Positions 52,936 through 61,983 of a stretch of 64,000 nucleotides of DNA are shown in pieces. Numbering within the stretch: position 1 is the first letter of the stretch; each line of letters opens with the position of its first letter. The stretch comes from CAVVIO01 sp963748095. GTDB lineage: Bacteria > Bacteroidota > Bacteroidia > Bacteroidales > UBA10428. Made by a program: the position numbers and the translations under genes. The stretch covers positions 105,244 to 169,243 of the forward strand of contig CAVVIO010000069.1 in the NCBI GenBank assembly GCA_963748095.1, given 5' to 3'. The notes under the pieces are model-generated. The model made no database searches, was not told the origin of the DNA, and worked only from the letters and a program-made list of their open reading frames with translations.

Positions 52936-54384
52936 TTGGATAAATCAGTAGTTAATCAATTAAAAGAATTATATAAAAAATGGAGCGGCGAAGAGGCATT
53001 AATGGTAATGCCCCTGCCTGAATCGGGATCGAACCGGAAATATTTCCGGATATCGGGAAGAGATCATAAAGCTGTGGGTACCTTTAATCCCGATGAAAGG
53101 GAAAACAATGCTTTTCTTTATTTATCGGGACATTTGCGGAAGTATGATGTTTACGTTCCGGAAATTTACCAATCGGATTTAGCCAATCATATTTATTTAC
53201 AGGAAGATCTTGGCGATACTTCTTTGTTTGAATATCAGAATGTACTAAAAAACGAAAGCGGGTCTACCGATAAGTTAAAAGAATTATTGAAAAAGGTAAT
53301 TTATGAAATGCCTAAATTTCAGGTTCGTGCTGCAAGTGATCTGGATTTTAGTATTTGTTATCCCCGGGCTGCTTTCGACAGGCAATCCATTATGTGGGAC
53401 CTGAATTATTTTAAATATTATTTCATCAAACTGGTGAAGGTGCCTTTTTATGAGCAGGACCTGGAAAATGATTTTATAAAGTTAGCTGATTTTTTACTGG
53501 AAGCCGACAGTCAATTCTTTCTTTACCGTGATTTTCAGTCACGGAATATTATGCTTAAGGATAATAAGATCTGTTTCATCGATTACCAGGGTGGGAGAAG
53601 GGGCGCTTTGCAATATGATCTGGCCTCGTTCCTGTTCGAGGCAAAAACCGAATTATCACCTTCACTGCGCGAAGAATTACTGGAATATTATCTTTCTGTT
53701 CTGCCGGATTATCTTCCGCAGTTCGATCGCAAAAGCTTCATTGATCATTACTACGGCTATGTTCTTATCCGGATCATGCAGGCATTGGGAGCCTATGGTT
53801 ACCGGGGTTATTTCGAACGAAAGCCATTGTTTCTTCAAAGTATTCCCCCTGCTCTTAAAAATCTTGAATGGGTAATCAACCATATTGAATTACCTGTGAA
53901 ATTACCTGAATTGTATAAAGTATTCCGGCAACTGGTAACAAGCCGGCAGTTTGATATCCCTTTGAACAAAGAAAAAGGATTGACTGTTCTAATCAATAGT
54001 TTTTCTTATAAAAAGGGGGGCATTCCGCCTGATTTTTCAGAAAACGGTGGAGGATTTGTGTTTGATTGCAGGGCACTTCCAAATCCCGGAAGATACCCGG
54101 AATATAAGGAATATACCGGGAAAGATAAACCGGTAATCGATTTTCTGGAAAAAGAAAAAGAAGTTAAAAATTTTCTGGAAAATATATATCTTTTGGTCGA
54201 TGCTTCGGTTGAAAATTACATAGACAGAAGATTTAACAGGCTCATGATAAGCTTTGGGTGTACGGGCGGTCAGCACAGGTCGGTATTTGCAGCGGAAAAA
54301 CTGAAACAACATCTCATGCAGAAATATAAAATCGGGATAGTGTTAAATCATACAGAACAGGCGGATTCGAAAAATAACAGATGA
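52936..54384 (+). CDS. Fusion of an AmgK-like phosphotransferase and a RapZ C-terminal domain
   Basis: A 482-residue cytoplasmic protein with TTG start at 52,936 behind ACAGGAAG. Residues 1-330 are an aminoglycoside-phosphotransferase-like kinase: PESGSNRKYFRI near 28, IYLQEDLGD, catalytic loop FLYRDFQSRNIML and metal-binding CFIDYQGGRRG. Residues about 345-482 match the RapZ C-domain: DCRALPNPGRYPEYKEYTGKDKPVIDFL and ISFGCTGGQHRSVFAAEKL. AmgK phosphorylates MurNAc/GlcNAc in cell-wall recycling; the RapZ C-domain binds glucosamine-6-phosphate in E. coli. Next to a MurU-like gene, a cell-wall sugar recycling enzyme with built-in amino-sugar sensing is inferred. Confidence 0.88.
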   Translation: MDKSVVNQLKELYKKWSGEEALMVMPLPESGSNRKYFRISGRDHKAVGTFNPDERENNAFLYLSGHLRKYDVYVPEIYQSDLANHIYLQEDLGDTSLFEYQNVLKNESGSTDKLKELLKKVIYEMPKFQVRAASDLDFSICYPRAAFDRQSIMWDLNYFKYYFIKLVKVPFYEQDLENDFIKLADFLLEADSQFFLYRDFQSRNIMLKDNKICFIDYQGGRRGALQYDLASFLFEAKTELSPSLREELLEYYLSVLPDYLPQFDRKSFIDHYYGYVLIRIMQALGAYGYRGYFERKPLFLQSIPPALKNLEWVINHIELPVKLPELYKVFRQLVTSRQFDIPLNKEKGLTVLINSFSYKKGGIPPDFSENGGGFVFDCRALPNPGRYPEYKEYTGKDKPVIDFLEKEKEVKNFLENIYLLVDASVENYIDRRFNRLMISFGCTGGQHRSVFAAEKLKQHLMQKYKIGIVLNHTEQADSKNNR

Positions 54385-54397
54385 AAACCGGAGTACT

Positions 54398-54532
54398 ATG
54401 AGTAAAACGATGTGTAAGAGAAAAAAGGAAGAGGTACTTATTATACAGCAGAAAAAAGCAAAATATAAATGTAAATCGTGTGGAGAAACTGCGAACAAGG
54501 AGAAATATTTATGTAAGCCTAAAAAGATTTGA
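54398..54532 (+). CDS. Small Lys/Cys-rich protein (44 aa) between the AmgK-RapZ and MurU-like genes
   Basis: ATG at 54,398, 13 nt after the fusion gene stop, reads MSKTMCKRKKEEVLIIQQKK, then KYKCKSCGETANKEKYLCK with Cys25, Cys28 and Cys39, and ends at 54,532. The C-x2-C-x10-C pattern plus Cys6 suggests a small zinc ribbon, and high Lys content suggests nucleic acid binding. The next gene begins 13 nt later behind its own SD, so all three are co-transcribed. Function unknown. Confidence 0.7.
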   Translation: MSKTMCKRKKEEVLIIQQKKAKYKCKSCGETANKEKYLCKPKKI

Positions 54533-54544
54533 AAGGACCTGTAT

Positions 54545-55291
54545 ATGAAAGGAATGATTCTGGCAGCAGGAAAAGGAACAAGGCTCAGGCCACTTACCGA
54601 TAAGATACCAAAGGCTTTATTAACTATTCAGAATAAAAGCTTATTGGAATATGCCATCCAATATTTAAAACATTTCGGGGTGGATGAGTTGATTATAAAT
54701 GTACATCATTTTGCGGATCAGATCATTTCCTTTTTAAAAGAACATGATAATTTTGGCATTCACATTGAAATTTCGGATGAGCGGGATGAATTAATGGATA
54801 CTGGTGGCGGTTTGAAAAAAGCTTCCTGGTTTTTCAATGATGGACAGCCGTTTGTTCTGATGGCCGTAGATATCATTACCGACCTTGATTTAATGGAAAT
54901 GTATCATCATCATAATAAAAGCGGATCATTGGTAACGCTGGCAGTAAAAAGCAGAAAATCGACACGGAATTTACTTTTCGATAATGATTTTCAGTTATGT
55001 GGCTGGAGAAGTAATGTAACCGGTGAAACCCGGTTTGTTGACGGATACACTAACTTTGCCAATTCCGTTGCTTTCAGCGGTATACATATTATACATCCCG
55101 ATATATTTGGGTATATAACAGACGATGGACCGTTTTCCATTATCGGTTTATATTTACAACTTGCCGGAACACAAAAAATTACCGGTTTTAAACATGACAA
55201 TTCTGTATGGATGGAATTCGGGCGTATTAAAAATTTAAAAGCCGCCGAACAATCGAGTGAATTTCAGAAAGTAATAAATTATTTCAGTTAA
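54545..55291 (+). CDS. MurU-like sugar nucleotidyltransferase
   Basis: A 248-residue NTP-transferase. N-terminal GMILAAGKGTRLRPLTDKIPKALLTI is the nucleotide-binding signature; ELMDTGGGLKKA and LMAVDIITDLDL follow the same fold. Together with the AmgK-RapZ fusion it fits the MurNAc-1-phosphate uridylyltransferase step giving UDP-MurNAc, bypassing de novo synthesis (the AmgK-MurU route). A glucose-1-phosphate or mannose-1-phosphate transferase is the alternative. SD AAGGACC precedes the ATG at 54,545. Confidence 0.85.
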   Translation: MKGMILAAGKGTRLRPLTDKIPKALLTIQNKSLLEYAIQYLKHFGVDELIINVHHFADQIISFLKEHDNFGIHIEISDERDELMDTGGGLKKASWFFNDGQPFVLMAVDIITDLDLMEMYHHHNKSGSLVTLAVKSRKSTRNLLFDNDFQLCGWRSNVTGETRFVDGYTNFANSVAFSGIHIIHPDIFGYITDDGPFSIIGLYLQLAGTQKITGFKHDNSVWMEFGRIKNLKAAEQSSEFQKVINYFS

Positions 55292-55357
55292 AAAGCGCCA
55301 CCGGAACTGATATAAATAATTGATGAATTACGATAATAAATGGTTTTAAAAGATCAT

Positions 55358-55365
55358 TAAATTTG
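55358..55365 (+). promoter_or_regulatory. Putative -7 box of nhaA
   Basis: TAAATTTG matches the Bacteroidetes -7 consensus and lies 60 nt before the nhaA ATG. No good -33 TTTG at the right distance. Confidence 0.4.
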
Positions 55366-55425
55366 TGCTTTCATCTCTAAAAATGAGGAACATTTTTTGA
55401 TTTTTTCTTTCTTTGTAAAAACAGA

Positions 55426-56760
55426 ATGCATTTGGAATCGAAACAAGTTATAGAAGCTATAAAAAATCCGTTCCAGCGTTTCTTTAAGATAGAGGCGTCG
55501 GGTGGAATAGTATTGCTGATTTTTACACTTATTGCACTTATCTGGGCAAATTCACCCTGGGGCAATTATTACGACCGGTTGTGGGAGTCTCCATTGACAA
55601 TAGGTTTAGGTGATTTCGTTCTGAGCAAGACATTAATACACTGGATCAACGATGGACTGATGGCCATTTTCTTTTTTGTGGTGGGCCTTGAGATCAAACG
55701 TGAACTGAGAGTGGGAGAGCTGTCATCGGCACGACAGGCAGCTTTGCCTATAATTGCGGCAATTGGAGGGATGGTTTTTCCGGCTGTCATTTTTTTATTG
55801 GTAGATAAGGATCCTTTAACAAAAGCCGGATGGGGAATTCCTATGGCTACTGATATTGCTTTCTCATTGGGTGTTTTGAGTTTACTAGGGAAAAGGGTAC
55901 CGCTAAGCCTGAAGATATTTTTAGTAGCTTTTGCTATTGTCGACGATCTGGGTGCTGTACTGGTTATCGCTATATTTTACAGTTCAGGAATAATATGGAG
56001 TTATTTGCTGGTCGGTCTGGGATTATTTATTTTACTGGTAATTCTAAACAGGTTAAAACTACGTATTACACATATTTATATTGCAATAGGATGGGTGATA
56101 TGGTTTATGTTTTTAAAGTCGGGTGTACATCCGACTATTGCCGGAGTATTAATTGCTTTTACTATACCGATAAGCCGAAAAATTAAGCTCGCTACCTTTT
56201 ACAAAAGAATGGATGATAATCTTCAGCAATTTTGTGAAGGGGTGGATAAAAGTACCAGTCTTACACTTTCCAATAAACAATTGGTTTCTATTGATAATAT
56301 GGAAGATGAGATAGAACATGTCCAAAGTCCCGTACAAAGGCTGGAACATACTCTGCACGGGTTTGTTACCTATATAGTGATGCCTGTTTTTGCACTTTCC
56401 AATGCCGGCGTGGATTTTCACATGGAAAATTTTAGCGGCTTATTTCATTCTTTAAGCGGGCATATCGAACTCAGTCTGATTGTAGGGAAAGTTACCGGAA
56501 TATTTTTATTTACCTGGTTAAGTGTAAAAACCGGGATTACATTATTGCCGGCAAATGTAAGATGGGTGCATATTTTAGGACTTGGTTTCCTCGGAGGTAT
56601 GGGCTTCACCATGTCGCTGTTTATCTCCAACCTGGCTTTTATCCATGCAGACCAGTTAAACCCGGCAAAAATAGGCATTCTCATCGGTTCGCTTTTTGCC
56701 GGGATAATCGGGTACTTTCTGCTCAGGTCGACCCTTAAAGCAGAACCAGCTGAAAAATAG
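55426..56760 (+). CDS. nhaA: Na+/H+ antiporter NhaA
   Basis: A 444-residue inner-membrane protein with about 12 helices. The ion-binding pair is in AFAIVDDLGAVLVIA, the equivalent of Asp163/Asp164 of E. coli NhaA. Other hallmarks are NDGLMAIFFFVVGLEIKRELRVGELSS, GWGIPMATDIAFSLG and the C-terminal GLGFLGGMGFTMSLFISNLAF. It exports sodium in exchange for protons, keeping pH and Na+ homeostasis. cysH follows after 21 nt, perhaps on the same transcript. Confidence 0.96.
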   Translation: MHLESKQVIEAIKNPFQRFFKIEASGGIVLLIFTLIALIWANSPWGNYYDRLWESPLTIGLGDFVLSKTLIHWINDGLMAIFFFVVGLEIKRELRVGELSSARQAALPIIAAIGGMVFPAVIFLLVDKDPLTKAGWGIPMATDIAFSLGVLSLLGKRVPLSLKIFLVAFAIVDDLGAVLVIAIFYSSGIIWSYLLVGLGLFILLVILNRLKLRITHIYIAIGWVIWFMFLKSGVHPTIAGVLIAFTIPISRKIKLATFYKRMDDNLQQFCEGVDKSTSLTLSNKQLVSIDNMEDEIEHVQSPVQRLEHTLHGFVTYIVMPVFALSNAGVDFHMENFSGLFHSLSGHIELSLIVGKVTGIFLFTWLSVKTGITLLPANVRWVHILGLGFLGGMGFTMSLFISNLAFIHADQLNPAKIGILIGSLFAGIIGYFLLRSTLKAEPAEK

Positions 56761-56781
56761 AAATGATCTAATAAAAGGGTT

Positions 56782-57486
56782 ATGAAAAGAAATGTAGAGG
56801 AATTGAATCAGCAGATGAAGGGAAAAACACCACAGGAGATTTTATCCTATTTTATCGATAGTTATCCCGGTAAGATAGTACTTGGATCGAGCCTTGGTGC
56901 AGAGGACCAGGTGCTTACCGATATGATCTCAAAAATAAATAAAAACACACGGATATTTACATTGGATACAGGCCGCTTATTTCCGGAAACGTATGCGTTA
57001 ATAGCCGGGACGCAAAAGTTATACGGGATGCCTATTGAAATTTATTTTCCCGAAAAGGACAGAGTGGAAAAGATGGTTGCCGAAAAAGGAATCAATCTTT
57101 TTTATGAAAGCATTGAAAACCGGAAATTGTGTTGCCATATTCGTAAGGTTGAATCGGTAAAGCGGGCGCTGAAAAACACAGACGTTTGGATTACAGGCAT
57201 TCGCAAGGACCAGACAATATCAAGATTCTATAACCAGTATGTGGAATGGGACAATGATAACGGACTGGTAAAGATTAATCCCCTGTTAGACTGGACCGAA
57301 AAACAGGTATGGGATTATATCAAAACGAACAATGTACCTTATAATGAACTTCACGATAAAGGATTTCCGAGTATCGGCTGTCAGCCCTGTACCAGGGCCA
57401 TCAAACCCGATGAAGATGTAAGGGCCGGTAGGTGGTGGTGGGAGCAACCCGAACAAAAAGAATGCGGGCTGCACAATCACTCATAG
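56782..57486 (+). CDS. cysH: Adenylylsulfate (APS) reductase, assimilatory
   Basis: A 234-residue enzyme reducing APS to sulfite. The PP-loop-like segment LGSSLGAEDQVL and TGRLFPETYAL belong to the CysH fold. The paired cysteines CCHIRK and GCQPC indicate a [4Fe-4S] cluster, the mark of APS rather than PAPS reductases. The C-terminal catalytic Cys is in KECGLH. No other cys genes are adjacent, so the rest of the sulfate assimilation path lies elsewhere. Converges on mnmA with 40 nt between. Confidence 0.93.
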   Translation: MKRNVEELNQQMKGKTPQEILSYFIDSYPGKIVLGSSLGAEDQVLTDMISKINKNTRIFTLDTGRLFPETYALIAGTQKLYGMPIEIYFPEKDRVEKMVAEKGINLFYESIENRKLCCHIRKVESVKRALKNTDVWITGIRKDQTISRFYNQYVEWDNDNGLVKINPLLDWTEKQVWDYIKTNNVPYNELHDKGFPSIGCQPCTRAIKPDEDVRAGRWWWEQPEQKECGLHNHS

Positions 57487-57526
57487 AAAGTAATCAGTAA
57501 TCAGACAGAAAATGGTTCAGATTAGA

Positions 57527-58726
57527 TTATTGGATCACTCCCGATCCGAGTAATTCATCACCATCGTACCAGGCGGTAAATTGCCCGGATGTAATCCCTC
57601 TTTGTGGGTCCTTAAAAAGAATGTATAACCCATCGGCATACATATACAGGGTTGCAGGCTGTAAAGCCTGGCGGTACCTGATCCGTGCCAGTAACTCTCT
57701 TTTTTCACCGGGTAAAAGGGCAAGGTCTTTTCTGATCCAGTGAATTTCATCTTTAGAAATAAACAGTCCGGGCCGGTATAATCCCGGATGATCTTTTCCC
57801 TGGCCGGTATACAGGATGTTGTTATTTACATCGGTAGCAATCACATACGAAGGCTCGGGCCTGCCGCCAATGTTAAGCCCTTTGTTTTGGCCTATGGTAT
57901 AAAACTGGGCGCCATTGTGGGTCCCTGTTATCTGTCCGTCTTCCGGCTGGTAAACATATGCAGAAGTAAGATCTTTGAATTCTTCTGGTTCAGGGAGATG
58001 ATTGTTCAACAGTGAATTTTTATATTCGTATGCAGGATAAGATTTAGGTATTTCGATAATGTCCCCTTTTTTCGATTTTAATTTCTGCTGCAAAAAAGTA
58101 GGCAGATCAATTTTCCCCACAAAACAAACCCCTTGTGAATCTTTTTTATGAGCGGTAGCCAGTCCCTGTTCGCCAGCTATTTTCCGGATTTCCGATTTGT
58201 ACAGGGCACCGATCGGGAACATGGCCATTTTAAGCTGTTCCTGTGATAACTGGCAAAGGAAATAACTTTGTTCTTTTGAAGGGTCGCTGCCTGCCAGAAG
58301 CCTGTAAATAGTCCTGTCGTCTTTGACCAGTTCTTCCTTTCGGCAGTAATGACCAGTGGCTACAAAATCAGCGTGCAACTCCTGGGCTGCTTTTATAAAA
58401 AGATCGAATTTAATTTCACGGTTACATAAGATATCCGGATTCGGGGTGCGTCCCAGTTCATATTCCGAAAACATGTAATCTACCACCCGTTTGCGGTATT
58501 GTTCACTAAAATCAATGCTGTGAAAAGGAATTTCCAATTTTCGGGCTACCAGTTCGGCAATAATCTTATCGTCTTCCCACGGACAATCGCCCGATAATGT
58601 TCCGGTGGTATCGTGCCAGTTTATCATGAACAATCCGATAACATCGTATCCCTGCTGTTTCAGTAAATATGCTGCAACACTGGAATCTACACCTCCTGAT
58701 AATCCTACAACTACCCGTTGTTTCAT
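57527..58726 (-). CDS. mnmA: tRNA-specific 2-thiouridylase
   Basis: A 399-residue enzyme adding sulfur at U34 of Glu, Gln and Lys tRNAs. The PP-loop is VVGLSGGVDSSVAAYLLKQQGYDVIGLFM. Catalytic cysteines lie in PDILCNREIKFD and SQGVCFVGKID. Further family blocks: FVATGHYCRK, DPSKEQSYFLCQLSQEQL and YTIGQNKGLNIGG. Length slightly longer than E. coli MnmA but normal for the phylum. Single gene; 186-nt gap to ribH without visible features. Confidence 0.97.
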   Translation of the reverse strand: MKQRVVVGLSGGVDSSVAAYLLKQQGYDVIGLFMINWHDTTGTLSGDCPWEDDKIIAELVARKLEIPFHSIDFSEQYRKRVVDYMFSEYELGRTPNPDILCNREIKFDLFIKAAQELHADFVATGHYCRKEELVKDDRTIYRLLAGSDPSKEQSYFLCQLSQEQLKMAMFPIGALYKSEIRKIAGEQGLATAHKKDSQGVCFVGKIDLPTFLQQKLKSKKGDIIEIPKSYPAYEYKNSLLNNHLPEPEEFKDLTSAYVYQPEDGQITGTHNGAQFYTIGQNKGLNIGGRPEPSYVIATDVNNNILYTGQGKDHPGLYRPGLFISKDEIHWIRKDLALLPGEKRELLARIRYRQALQPATLYMYADGLYILFKDPQRGITSGQFTAWYDGDELLGSGVIQ

Positions 58727-58912
58727 GAATGAATTTTTTCAGTCTGCAAAGTTATGAAAATATAGTAATAAGTGCCAATTAAGAGAAAGTATGAAATGGT
58801 AGTCGGAAGTTAAGAAACCCTGATAGAGATTTTAGACCCTTTGAGTGGGTAGGTTTAAAAATGATAAATTAAGACAATGAATTATAAATGGCGGGATTCC
58901 CACTACTCACCC

Positions 58913-59422
58913 CTAATCATTCTCTTCCAGACTTTCCATATCCAGTTGAAGGGCAGCCATTTTAATAGCGGTTACGGCTGCTTCATCACCTTTGTTTCCG
59001 TGTTTTCCGCCGGCCCGGTCTTTGGCTTGCTGAAGGTTATTGGTAGTTAGTAAGCCGAAAACAAAAGGAATGTTATAATTCAGGTTTAGTTCAGTAATGC
59101 CATGGGTTACGCTCTGGCAGATATAATCGAAGTGCCGGGTTTCTCCCTGTATCACACAACCCAGACAGATAACTGCATCAAGATCGGCATACTCGGCAAA
59201 AAACTGCGCGCCAAGTGTTAGTTCGAAACTTCCGGGAACGTGTTTCACCAAAATATTTTTTTTCCTGGCTCCGTGTTTTACAAGTGTATTGTATGCCCCT
59301 TCCAGTAAAGCTCCTGTTATTTCGTCATTCCATTCGGAAACTACAATTCCGAACAGCATGTCTTTGGCCGATGGAATATGCGAAGCATCGTAATCCGATA
59401 GATTTTTTAATGCAGTTGCCAT
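58913..59422 (-). CDS. ribH: 6,7-dimethyl-8-ribityllumazine synthase
   Basis: A 169-residue lumazine synthase, the penultimate step of riboflavin synthesis; it forms an icosahedral or pentameric assembly. Motifs: VSEWNDEITGALLEGAYNTL near the N-terminus, VPGSFELTLGAQFFAE, ICLGCVIQGETRHFDYICQSVTHGI with the catalytic His, and PFVFGLLTTNNLQQAKDRAGG. No FMN riboswitch is seen before it. It lies after the TPR gene, separated by a terminator. Confidence 0.96.
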   Translation of the reverse strand: MATALKNLSDYDASHIPSAKDMLFGIVVSEWNDEITGALLEGAYNTLVKHGARKKNILVKHVPGSFELTLGAQFFAEYADLDAVICLGCVIQGETRHFDYICQSVTHGITELNLNYNIPFVFGLLTTNNLQQAKDRAGGKHGNKGDEAAVTAIKMAALQLDMESLEEND

Positions 59423-59444
59423 ATATTGAATTTTATAAAATAAA

Positions 59445-59480
59445 AAAGTATCAGTAAAATTACGTATTTACTGATACTTT
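59445..59480 (-). terminator. Intrinsic terminator between the TPR gene and ribH
   Basis: AAAGTATCAGTAAA (59,445-59,458) and TTTACTGATACTTT (59,467-59,480) form a 14-bp stem; T run on the minus strand. It ends only about 20 nt before the ribH start, so ribH either relies on read-through or a very close promoter. Confidence 0.85.
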
Positions 59481-59502
59481 CTATAATATGAATAATTATA
59501 TT

Positions 59503-60195
59503 TTATGAGTTCAGTTTGATCTTTACTTCCGTAATGTATTTGCCTATATCACGGGCTTCATCCGATTGTGGAAAATCTCTTTTGATTTTCTGGTATACTT
59601 CAAGAGCTTTATTATAATTTTCCTGCTTTTCATATACCAGCCCGGCTTTCATTAGGTAAATAGCCGAAGTAAAATCGTTTTTATTATTATCGGCCGCTTT
59701 TATATAAAAATCGGTCCCTTCATCCAACTGGCCCAGTTCCACATAAGCATCGCCAATAGCGCCAAGAGCAACAGAAGAAACGAGTTTGTCGTCCACATCA
59801 AATTTTTTCAGGTATTCAATGGCGTTTTCAAACTTACCCAAATGCAAATAGGAGATGCCGGCATAATAATGTGCCAGGTTAGCCGATTTGGTAATTCCGT
59901 ATTCATCAATTATATCCAGGAAACCAAGGTTACTTCCGTCACCCTGAAGCGCCAGGTTAAATGAATCTTTTTCGAAATACTGCTCGGCTACAAACATTTG
60001 TTTCTGTGCTTCAGTCTCAGCAGGAGCGAGGTATAATTTTTTATAGCCCAAATATCCTCCAACAATAACAGCAATAGCAATAACAATAATAGTAAGGCTT
60101 TTCTGATTCTCTTCAATGTATTGTTCGGTTCTACTTAACGCGTTCTCAACGCTTTCAATTCGTGCTTCGGTATGATCAATCTTCTTTTTGGACAT
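59503..60195 (-). CDS. TPR-repeat membrane protein (YfgM-like)
   Basis: A 230-residue protein with a charged, coiled N-terminus, one membrane helix (about 34-52, LTIIVIAIAVIVGGYLGYKK) and TPR repeats behind it: NLAHYYAGISYLHLGKFENAIEYLKKFDV, ALGAIGDAYVELGQLDEGTDFYIKAA and AGLVYEKQENYNKALEVYQKIKRDFP. Topology and size recall YfgM, an inner-membrane protein that holds periplasmic folding factors, but homology is only suggested. Divergent from recF. Confidence 0.85.
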   Translation of the reverse strand: MSKKKIDHTEARIESVENALSRTEQYIEENQKSLTIIVIAIAVIVGGYLGYKKLYLAPAETEAQKQMFVAEQYFEKDSFNLALQGDGSNLGFLDIIDEYGITKSANLAHYYAGISYLHLGKFENAIEYLKKFDVDDKLVSSVALGAIGDAYVELGQLDEGTDFYIKAADNNKNDFTSAIYLMKAGLVYEKQENYNKALEVYQKIKRDFPQSDEARDIGKYITEVKIKLNS

Positions 60196-60387
60196 TTTAT
60201 GTGTTATTTATTGAATTTCAAATTAGAAGGCAAATGTAATTTTTTTGTGAAATATATTGAAAAAATAACTGATAAATTTTCATCTTCCTGTGTTTTGGAT
60301 AAATTGCTTTTGGTCAGCGCAAGATATTGCATGACAGGTTTTTTTCAGATAAATTATAATTTGTGATTTCCTTAAAGTTGAATTATC

Positions 60388-60395
60388 TATTTTTG
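60388..60395 (+). promoter_or_regulatory. Putative -7 box of the recF operon
   Basis: TATTTTTG matches TAnnTTTG and lies 49 nt before the recF ATG. A TTTG sits 24 nt upstream, slightly farther than usual. Confidence 0.4.
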
Positions 60396-60444
60396 TTCTT
60401 AATATTTCCGGATAGTTTTTTTTTACAATAGATCGATTTCAGTC

Positions 60445-61548
60445 ATGTACCTGGATAAATTGAACCTCGTAAATTTTAAGAATTATGAGCAGGAAGAACT
60501 TGTTTTTTCTCCCAGGCTGAATTGTTTTGTAGGAAATAACGGTTCTGGAAAAACCAATATACTCGATTCTATCCATTACCTGTGTTTGTGTAAAAGTTAT
60601 TTTAATGCTGTCGATTCACAGAATATCAGGCACGATGAAGATTTTATGGTTATCCAGGGAAATTTTCAGGGGAAGGATGAACCTGAAGAAATTTATTGCG
60701 GTATAAAACGTAATAAACGAAAAATATTCAGGCGCAATAAAAAAGAATATCAAAAACTATCGGAACATATCGGCCTTATACCACTTGTAATGATTTCGCC
60801 AGCCGATTCGGGACTGATCCTTGATGGAAGTGAAGAACGGCGGAAGTTTATAAACAGTGTTATTTCCCAGTTTGATAAATCGTATCTTGAAACCACCATC
60901 CAGTATAACCACCTATTATTGCAACGCAACAAGCTGCTGAAGGAGTTCGACAGAAAACACAGCTACGGGGAAGATACCCTTGAAATATATGACGAACAAA
61001 TTGTTCCCCTGGGGAAAAAGATTTATGAAAAAAGGGTGGAATTTGCCGAGCGGCTTGTACCCATTTTTCAGAAATACTACGATTTTATTTCTGGCGGGAA
61101 CGAAAAAGTGGAGCTGATCTATCAGTCGCAACTGGAAGGGAATGATTTTTTACAACTATTGCGAAAGAATCGCGAAAAGGACAAGATTCTTCAATATACT
61201 ACTGCAGGAATTCATAAAGACGACCTGATCCTTAACCTGGCAGGTTATCATATTAAAAAAGTAGGATCACAGGGACAGCAAAAAACGTTTCTGGTAGCAC
61301 TGAAACTTGCCCAGTTCGATTTTATAAAAGAAGTAAACAAGGTTAATCCCATCCTTTTGCTGGACGATATATTCGATAAGTTCGATGTGGATCGTGTAAA
61401 ACAGATCATCCGGCTCGTTTCCGATCATAATTACGGCCAGATCTTCATTACACATACCAATCTTGACCGGATGGAAGCCGTGCTGGCCGATATTGATATC
61501 GATTACCGGTTATTTCTTGTTGATAATGGTAAAATCAATCAAAACTAG
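60445..61548 (+). CDS. recF: DNA replication and repair protein RecF
   Basis: A 367-residue SMC-like ATPase that loads RecA at gaps with RecO and RecR. Walker A is FVGNNGSGKTNILDSIHYL near residue 31, and the signature and Walker B region are GSQGQQKTFLVALKLAQFDFI and ILLLDDIFDKFD. The N-terminal LNLVNFKNYEQEELVF is classical. It is followed by the DUF721 gene with 6 nt between, the common recF-DUF721 order of Bacteroidetes. Confidence 0.96.
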   Translation: MYLDKLNLVNFKNYEQEELVFSPRLNCFVGNNGSGKTNILDSIHYLCLCKSYFNAVDSQNIRHDEDFMVIQGNFQGKDEPEEIYCGIKRNKRKIFRRNKKEYQKLSEHIGLIPLVMISPADSGLILDGSEERRKFINSVISQFDKSYLETTIQYNHLLLQRNKLLKEFDRKHSYGEDTLEIYDEQIVPLGKKIYEKRVEFAERLVPIFQKYYDFISGGNEKVELIYQSQLEGNDFLQLLRKNREKDKILQYTTAGIHKDDLILNLAGYHIKKVGSQGQQKTFLVALKLAQFDFIKEVNKVNPILLLDDIFDKFDVDRVKQIIRLVSDHNYGQIFITHTNLDRMEAVLADIDIDYRLFLVDNGKINQN

Positions 61549-61554
61549 ATTCTT

Positions 61555-61845
61555 ATGCGCAAAAGCAATACACAGCCTATAGGAGATGTACTGAAGGAAT
61601 ACCTGAAAGCCCTGAAGATCAGCTCAAAGTTAAAGGAGATGCATGTAGTTAACCACTGGGAAGACCTGATGGGAAAGTCTGTGGCCAACCGCACACGGAG
61701 TGTATTTATCAAAAACAAAACTCTTTTTGTTCAACTTAAATCTTCCGTATTGCGTAATGAACTTACCATGATGCGCCAGTCTATAATGGACAAACTAAAC
61801 GAACAGGCGGGAGAGAAAATTATCGATAAGATTGTTATCAAATAG
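61555..61845 (+). CDS. DUF721 (DciA-like) protein
   Basis: A 96-residue basic protein with the DUF721 block KEMHVVNHWEDLMGKSVANRTRSVFIKNKTLFVQLKSSVLRNELTMM. DUF721 includes DciA, which helps load the replicative helicase in bacteria lacking DnaC, so a role in replication initiation is likely. It directly follows recF. Length is typical of Bacteroidetes members. Confidence 0.92.
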   Translation: MRKSNTQPIGDVLKEYLKALKISSKLKEMHVVNHWEDLMGKSVANRTRSVFIKNKTLFVQLKSSVLRNELTMMRQSIMDKLNEQAGEKIIDKIVIK

Positions 61846-61983
61846 AGGAAAGATCTGGTTTTATTCCCAATGAGTTTTCTGTAAATTGCTAGTATTTAGC
61901 GCCCTTTGCAGTAATATGACACCAATAAATTTGTTTGCACAAACAATTAAAACCAAACAGATCGCCAAATGATTTTTACAGGA

